Part shown: in pieces, positions 7,765-10,193 of the stretch | Numbering within the stretch: position 1 is the first letter of the stretch | Layout: every line of letters starts with the position of its first letter | Origin: CAYJPV01 sp964396055 | Lineage (GTDB): Bacteria > Acidobacteriota > Vicinamibacteria > Vicinamibacterales > JAKQTR01 | DNA: 10,193 nucleotides | Assembly: GCA_964396055.1 (NCBI GenBank) | Contig: CAYNDV010000155.1 | Location: 1 to 10,193 of the forward strand | Direction of reading: 5' to 3' | Notes under the pieces: generated by a model | What the model saw: the letters and a program-made list of their open reading frames with translations, nothing else | Databases searched by the model: none | What the model was told of the DNA's origin: nothing | Position numbers and translations under genes: made by a program

Positions 7765-8976
7765 GTGAAGATCGCGCTGCGGGGCTTCGTGTTCGTGATG
7801 CTGGCGTGCGTGATGCTGGCGGCGGTCGCGGCGTCCCAGGGGCCGCCGGCGCCGGCGGGCGCGCCTGTGGACTTGCGCACGCTCGAACGCGAGCGCATCA
7901 TCCCGGCGGCCGACCGCTTCCTGCGCGAGGCGCCGATCACGGTGACCGCGTCGCGCTCGCCGCGCAGCGCCGGCGGGCCCCACGACTTCTTCTCCGAGGG
8001 CGACTACTGGTGGCCCGACCCGAAGAACCCCGACGGCCCGTACGTGCAGCGAGACGGGATGACGAACCCCGACAACTTTGTCGAGCACCGCCGGGCGATG
8101 GTGCGGTTCAGCATCCACGCGGGGACGTTGACCTCGGCCTGGATCCTGACGCGCGACGAGCGGTACGCGTCGCACGCGCTGGCGCATCTGCGCGCGTGGT
8201 TCGTCGATAACACCACCCGCATGACGCCGCACCTGCTCTACGCGCAGGCGATCCACGGCCGCGTCACGGGGCGCGGCATCGGCATCATCGACACGATCCA
8301 CCTCGTCGAGGTGGCCAGGGCCGCGGGCCTGCTCGAGCACGCCGCGTCCGCGAAACCCGGCGAGATCGCGGCCGTGAAAGCCTGGTTCCGCGAGTACCTC
8401 TCGTGGCTGACCACGCACCCGTACGGCCTCACCGAACGCGACGCGAAGAACAACCACGGCACATGCTGGGTGATGCAGGTGGCGGCCTTCGCGCAGCTGA
8501 CCGGTGACCAGGCGCTGCTGGCCGAATGCCGCCGGCGGTACCGCGAGGTGCTGCTGCCGGGGCAGATGGCCGCCGACGGCAGCTTCCCGCTCGAGCTGGC
8601 GCGTACGAAACCCTACGGGTACTCGTTGTTCAACCTCGATGCGTTCGCCACGATCTGCCGGCTGGCCTCGGTGCCCGGCGACGACCTCTGGCGGTTCGAG
8701 CTGCCGGACGGCCGCGGCATCCGGAAGGGGCTGGCGTACCTGCTCCCGTTCATCCGGGACAAGGCGGCGTGGCCGCACCCGAACGACGTCATGTACTTCG
8801 ATGAGTGGCCGGTCCGCCACCCGAGCCTGCTGTTCGGCGGCGTCGCGCTGGGGCAGCCGGCGTGGGTCGCGCTGTGGCGGACGCTGCCGCCGCCGCCACC
8901 GGTGGAAGAAGTCATCCGCAACATGCCGATCCGCCACCCGCTGCTCTGGGAGGCGGATGGCGCGGGCGCGCGCTGA
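7765..8976 (+). CDS. Secreted alginate-lyase-family polysaccharide lyase
   Basis: This is a 403-residue protein starting at GTG 7765. That start gives a full signal peptide (Lys2, Arg6, hydrophobic 7-22, cleavage near AAS-Q); the first in-frame ATG, at 7798, would remove its charged head. The rest is an alpha-helical barrel-like domain of the alginate lyase superfamily (PF05426-type). Hallmarks are YWWPDPKNPDGPY at 81-93 followed by RDGMTNPD at 96-103, the KNNHGTCW motif at 228-235, and GSFPLELARTKPYGYS at 272-287. The Asn229-Asn230-His231 cluster and the Tyr residues near 284-286 match positions used for substrate binding and beta-elimination in this superfamily. The enzyme probably cleaves a uronic-acid polysaccharide (alginate, glucuronan or similar) outside the cytoplasm. 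The exact substrate cannot be told from sequence alone. No transporter, SusC/D-like or other sugar-degrading gene adjoins it, so it looks solitary. Transcription is divergent from the peptidase gene. Confidence 0.92.
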   Translation: MKIALRGFVFVMLACVMLAAVAASQGPPAPAGAPVDLRTLERERIIPAADRFLREAPITVTASRSPRSAGGPHDFFSEGDYWWPDPKNPDGPYVQRDGMTNPDNFVEHRRAMVRFSIHAGTLTSAWILTRDERYASHALAHLRAWFVDNTTRMTPHLLYAQAIHGRVTGRGIGIIDTIHLVEVARAAGLLEHAASAKPGEIAAVKAWFREYLSWLTTHPYGLTERDAKNNHGTCWVMQVAAFAQLTGDQALLAECRRRYREVLLPGQMAADGSFPLELARTKPYGYSLFNLDAFATICRLASVPGDDLWRFELPDGRGIRKGLAYLLPFIRDKAAWPHPNDVMYFDEWPVRHPSLLFGGVALGQPAWVALWRTLPPPPPVEEVIRNMPIRHPLLWEADGAGAR

Positions 8977-9021
8977 ACGCCCGGGCGAAGCCGAACGCCG
9001 CGACGCCCGCCGGCGCCCTGG

Positions 9022-9051
9022 TGGAAACGCGGCGGGTTTCCCTGTTATCCT
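9022..9051 (+). promoter_or_regulatory. Possible promoter of the hydroxylase gene
   Basis: TGGAAA (9022-9027) and TATCCT (9046-9051) are separated by 18 bp. They match four of six bases of the usual -35 consensus and a TANNNT -10 box. A transcript from here would have a leader of about 45 nt that includes the RBS of the next gene. It lies in the 125-bp gap (8977-9101) after the lyase gene, where no clear terminator hairpin was found. Confidence 0.3.
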
Positions 9052-9089
9052 CGGAGTATCCCGTTCAATTGACGCCCACGTCGTGGCGC

Positions 9090-9095
9090 GGAGAG
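9090..9095 (+). promoter_or_regulatory. Ribosome binding site of the hydroxylase gene
   Basis: GGAGAG lies 6 nt before the ATG at 9102. The reading frame is open much further upstream, so this site decides the start. It gives a protein whose N-terminus is a short, acidic, Pro/Asp-rich tail ahead of the catalytic core, as expected for a bacterial hydroxylase. Confidence 0.7.
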
Positions 9096-9101
9096 CCCCC
9101 G

Positions 9102-9974
9102 ATGGAACAGCCGACGACTGCCGCAGCGGCCGGGTCTGACAACGACATCTACGCGAACCCGCCCGACCCCGACGTGCTCGAGCTCGAGCCCGTGCACCCG
9201 GGCATCAACGACGCGCCCTACGTCGCGCGCCGGCACGAGCTGTTCGCGTTGTGCCGGAAATACCGCCTCGGCAGCCTGGGGCCCCCGCGCATCGAGTACA
9301 CGGACGAGGAAGAGCGCATCTGGCGCGAGGTCTCGCCGAAGCTCGACGAGTTGCACGTCCGGCACGCCAGCCGCATCTATCTGCAGGCCAAGCGCGAACT
9401 GGGCATCAGCGCCGATCGTATCCCGCAGTTACGCGATCTCAGCGGCCAGCTGAAGGCCCGCACCGGCATGCACCTGGTGCCGGCCGAGGGACCCATCGCG
9501 TACCGCATCTTCTACTCGTACATCGCCGATCGCGGGTTTCCCTGCACGCAGTTCATCCGCCACGGCTCGAAGCCCGAGTTCACGCCCGAGCCCGACATGA
9601 TTCACGACTGCCTCGGCCACGTCCCGCCGCTGATGAACGAGGACTACGCCGAGCTGCTCACGACGATCGGCAAGGCCGCCGTCCGGGCCACCAGCGGCGA
9701 CCACGTGCTGATGCTGAAGCGCCTGAGCTGGTTCTCGATCGAGTTCGGCCTGATCGAAGAGGAAGGCGAGACGCGCGTCTTCGGGGCGGGCATCCTGTCG
9801 TCGATCGGCGAGATCCCGTTCTCGCTGACGCAGGCCGAGCGGCGCCCCTTCGTGACCGACGAGGTGATCAACACGGATTACGACTGGACCCGGATGCAGG
9901 AGCTGCTGTTCGTGATCCCGTCGTTCGCCTTCCTGCGCCGGGAGGTGGAGGCGCTCGTCGCGCGGTTGGGGTAG
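9102..9974 (+). CDS. phhA: Aromatic amino acid hydroxylase (phenylalanine 4-monooxygenase type)
   Basis: This is a 290-residue protein of the normal length for single-domain bacterial enzymes. The family uses non-heme Fe(II), tetrahydropterin and O2 to hydroxylate an aromatic amino acid, most often phenylalanine to tyrosine, in the cytoplasm. The signature TPEPDMIHDCLGHVPPL (161-177) supplies His168 and His173. Glu214 in WFSIEFGL completes the 2-His-1-carboxylate iron site. RHGSKPEFTPEPD (153-165) is the conserved stretch leading into the metal site. There is no N-terminal ACT regulatory domain, unlike animal enzymes. Residues 1-30 are a low-complexity acidic tail. Its stop codon lies inside a GGG-type heptad array. 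The usual partner, pterin-4a-carbinolamine dehydratase (phhB), is not in the window. Substrate choice (Phe versus Trp) is not proven by sequence; Phe is the default for this class. Confidence 0.94.
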   Translation: MEQPTTAAAAGSDNDIYANPPDPDVLELEPVHPGINDAPYVARRHELFALCRKYRLGSLGPPRIEYTDEEERIWREVSPKLDELHVRHASRIYLQAKRELGISADRIPQLRDLSGQLKARTGMHLVPAEGPIAYRIFYSYIADRGFPCTQFIRHGSKPEFTPEPDMIHDCLGHVPPLMNEDYAELLTTIGKAAVRATSGDHVLMLKRLSWFSIEFGLIEEEGETRVFGAGILSSIGEIPFSLTQAERRPFVTDEVINTDYDWTRMQELLFVIPSFAFLRREVEALVARLG

Positions 9975-10002
9975 GGGCGTGGGGCATGGGGCGTGGGGAT
10001 AG
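9968..10002 (+). repeat. Five degenerate heptads GGG-N-N-[TA]-G
   Basis: Read in sevens from 9968 the units are GGGGTAG, GGGCGTG, GGGCATG, GGGCGTG and GGGATAG. The phhA stop codon (9972-9974) is the end of the first unit, so the array starts inside the coding sequence and continues into the spacer. Confidence 0.85.
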
Positions 10003-10003
10003 T

Positions 10004-10015
10004 GAGTCAGAGTCA
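10004..10015 (+). repeat. GAGTCA hexamer twice
   Basis: Two exact tandem copies of GAGTCA lie between the GGG-type heptads and the GAAGCAA array, with one base before and none after. The segment is short and would be unremarkable alone. Confidence 0.6.
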
Positions 10016-10040
10016 GAAGCAAGAAGCAAGAAGCAAGAAG
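10016..10040 (+). repeat. GAAGCAA heptad, 3.6 perfect copies
   Basis: Three perfect GAAGCAA units and a partial GAAG form a 25-bp purine-rich simple repeat in an otherwise GC-rich region. No gene is readable through it. Such a tract can vary in copy number by slippage. Confidence 0.9.
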
Positions 10041-10043
10041 GGA

Positions 10044-10059
10044 TCACGCTGTCACGCTG
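10044..10059 (+). repeat. TCACGCTG octamer twice
   Basis: Two exact tandem copies of TCACGCTG lie 3 bp after the GAAGCAA array. No coding sequence or hairpin explains them. Confidence 0.7.
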
Positions 10060-10092
10060 AACGGCCGAGAGCCTGATAGCCCAACGGCCCGT

Positions 10093-10120
10093 CGCAACCG
10101 TGAACCCTGAACCGAGAACC
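10093..10120 (+). repeat. Four degenerate heptads N-N-N-AACC
   Basis: Read in sevens from 10093 the units are CGCAACC, GTGAACC, CTGAACC and GAGAACC. The last four bases are fixed and the first three vary. This is the same 7-bp period as the two arrays further left but with a different unit sequence. Confidence 0.75.
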
Positions 10121-10125
10121 CCGAG

Positions 10126-10155
10126 TTGATTTCCCATCCATGGTGGGCGTAATGT
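10126..10155 (+). promoter_or_regulatory. Promoter TTGATT-18-TAATGT for a gene leaving the window
   Basis: TTGATT (10126-10131) matches four of six bases of the -35 consensus. After 18 bp TAATGT (10150-10155) fits TANNNT. The box ends 7 bp before a GTG at 10163, the same distance as for the lyase gene at 7765, which suggests a leaderless transcript beginning at or next to the start codon. Confidence 0.5.
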
Positions 10156-10162
10156 CGCGGGC

Positions 10163-10193
10163 GTGAACCGCCGCGATGCCCGCCGTCCCAGCC
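10163..10193 (+). CDS. Possible start of a gene cut by the right edge
   Basis: GTG at 10163 opens ten codons, MNRRDARRPS if the GTG is read as Met, before the window ends. There is no Shine-Dalgarno site. Support comes only from the good promoter whose -10 box lies 7 bp upstream. The Arg-rich beginning could be the head of an export signal or of a DNA-binding protein, but ten residues are too few to identify anything. Confidence 0.35.
   Translation, partial: MNRRDARRPS

Noticed and set aside
7714..8937. A 407-codon minus-strand frame opposite the lyase gene.
   Set aside because: It is Arg-rich low-complexity sequence with no domain, no RBS and full overlap with a well-supported gene.
10140..10166. 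Eight-codon mini-frame (MVGVMSRA) whose TGA overlaps the GTG at 10163, like a leader peptide with coupled translation.
   Set aside because: It has no ribosome site, and it overlaps the better-supported -10 box and the predicted transcript start, so it would not be on the mRNA.

Overview
The window is GC-rich DNA, very probably chromosomal, with long open frames, Shine-Dalgarno sites in front of some genes and TANNNT-type boxes in front of others. The gene mix suggests an environmental Acidobacteriota, with class Vicinamibacteria as my best guess. It includes modular secreted proteins built from CNA-B, Ig-like, IPT and CARDB domains, a secreted S9 peptidase, and an alginate-lyase-family enzyme. 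The lineage is inferred from gene style; there is no rRNA or marker gene to fix it.

Layout. Positions 1-7677 hold three genes on the minus strand, read right to left. First is a secreted protein (7677-4747) in which a two-domain rhodanese is fused to a complete S9 prolyl-oligopeptidase-type serine peptidase. After 68 bp comes a 902-residue modular secreted protein (4678-1970). After another 51 bp comes a second protein of the same architecture (1918 to beyond position 1), cut by the left edge. The two modular proteins are tandem paralogues. They diverge over most of their length but share 55 identical bases, and one copy of that stretch is exactly the left edge of the window. This looks like an assembly break at a repeated 3' end.

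Positions 7765-8976 hold a divergent plus-strand gene for a secreted alginate-lyase-family (PF05426-like) polysaccharide lyase. A short divergent promoter region (7678-7764) separates it from the peptidase gene. Positions 9102-9974 hold an iron- and pterin-dependent aromatic amino acid hydroxylase (phenylalanine 4-monooxygenase type, phhA-like) with its own ribosome binding site.

The remaining 219 bp are unusual. They contain a chain of short tandem repeats, several with a 7-bp period, and the first array contains the phhA stop codon. At the extreme right a promoter (TTGATT, 18 bp, TAATGT) lies 7 bp before a GTG that probably starts another gene. The same box-to-GTG distance occurs in front of the lyase gene, which suggests leaderless transcription.

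No tRNA, rRNA, CRISPR array, insertion sequence or phage gene is visible. The three minus-strand genes may be co-transcribed and all encode exported proteins. The lyase is exported as well, whereas the hydroxylase is cytoplasmic and metabolically unrelated. The best candidates for a second look are the rhodanese-peptidase fusion, the paralogue pair with its repeated end, and the heptad-repeat spacer after phhA.
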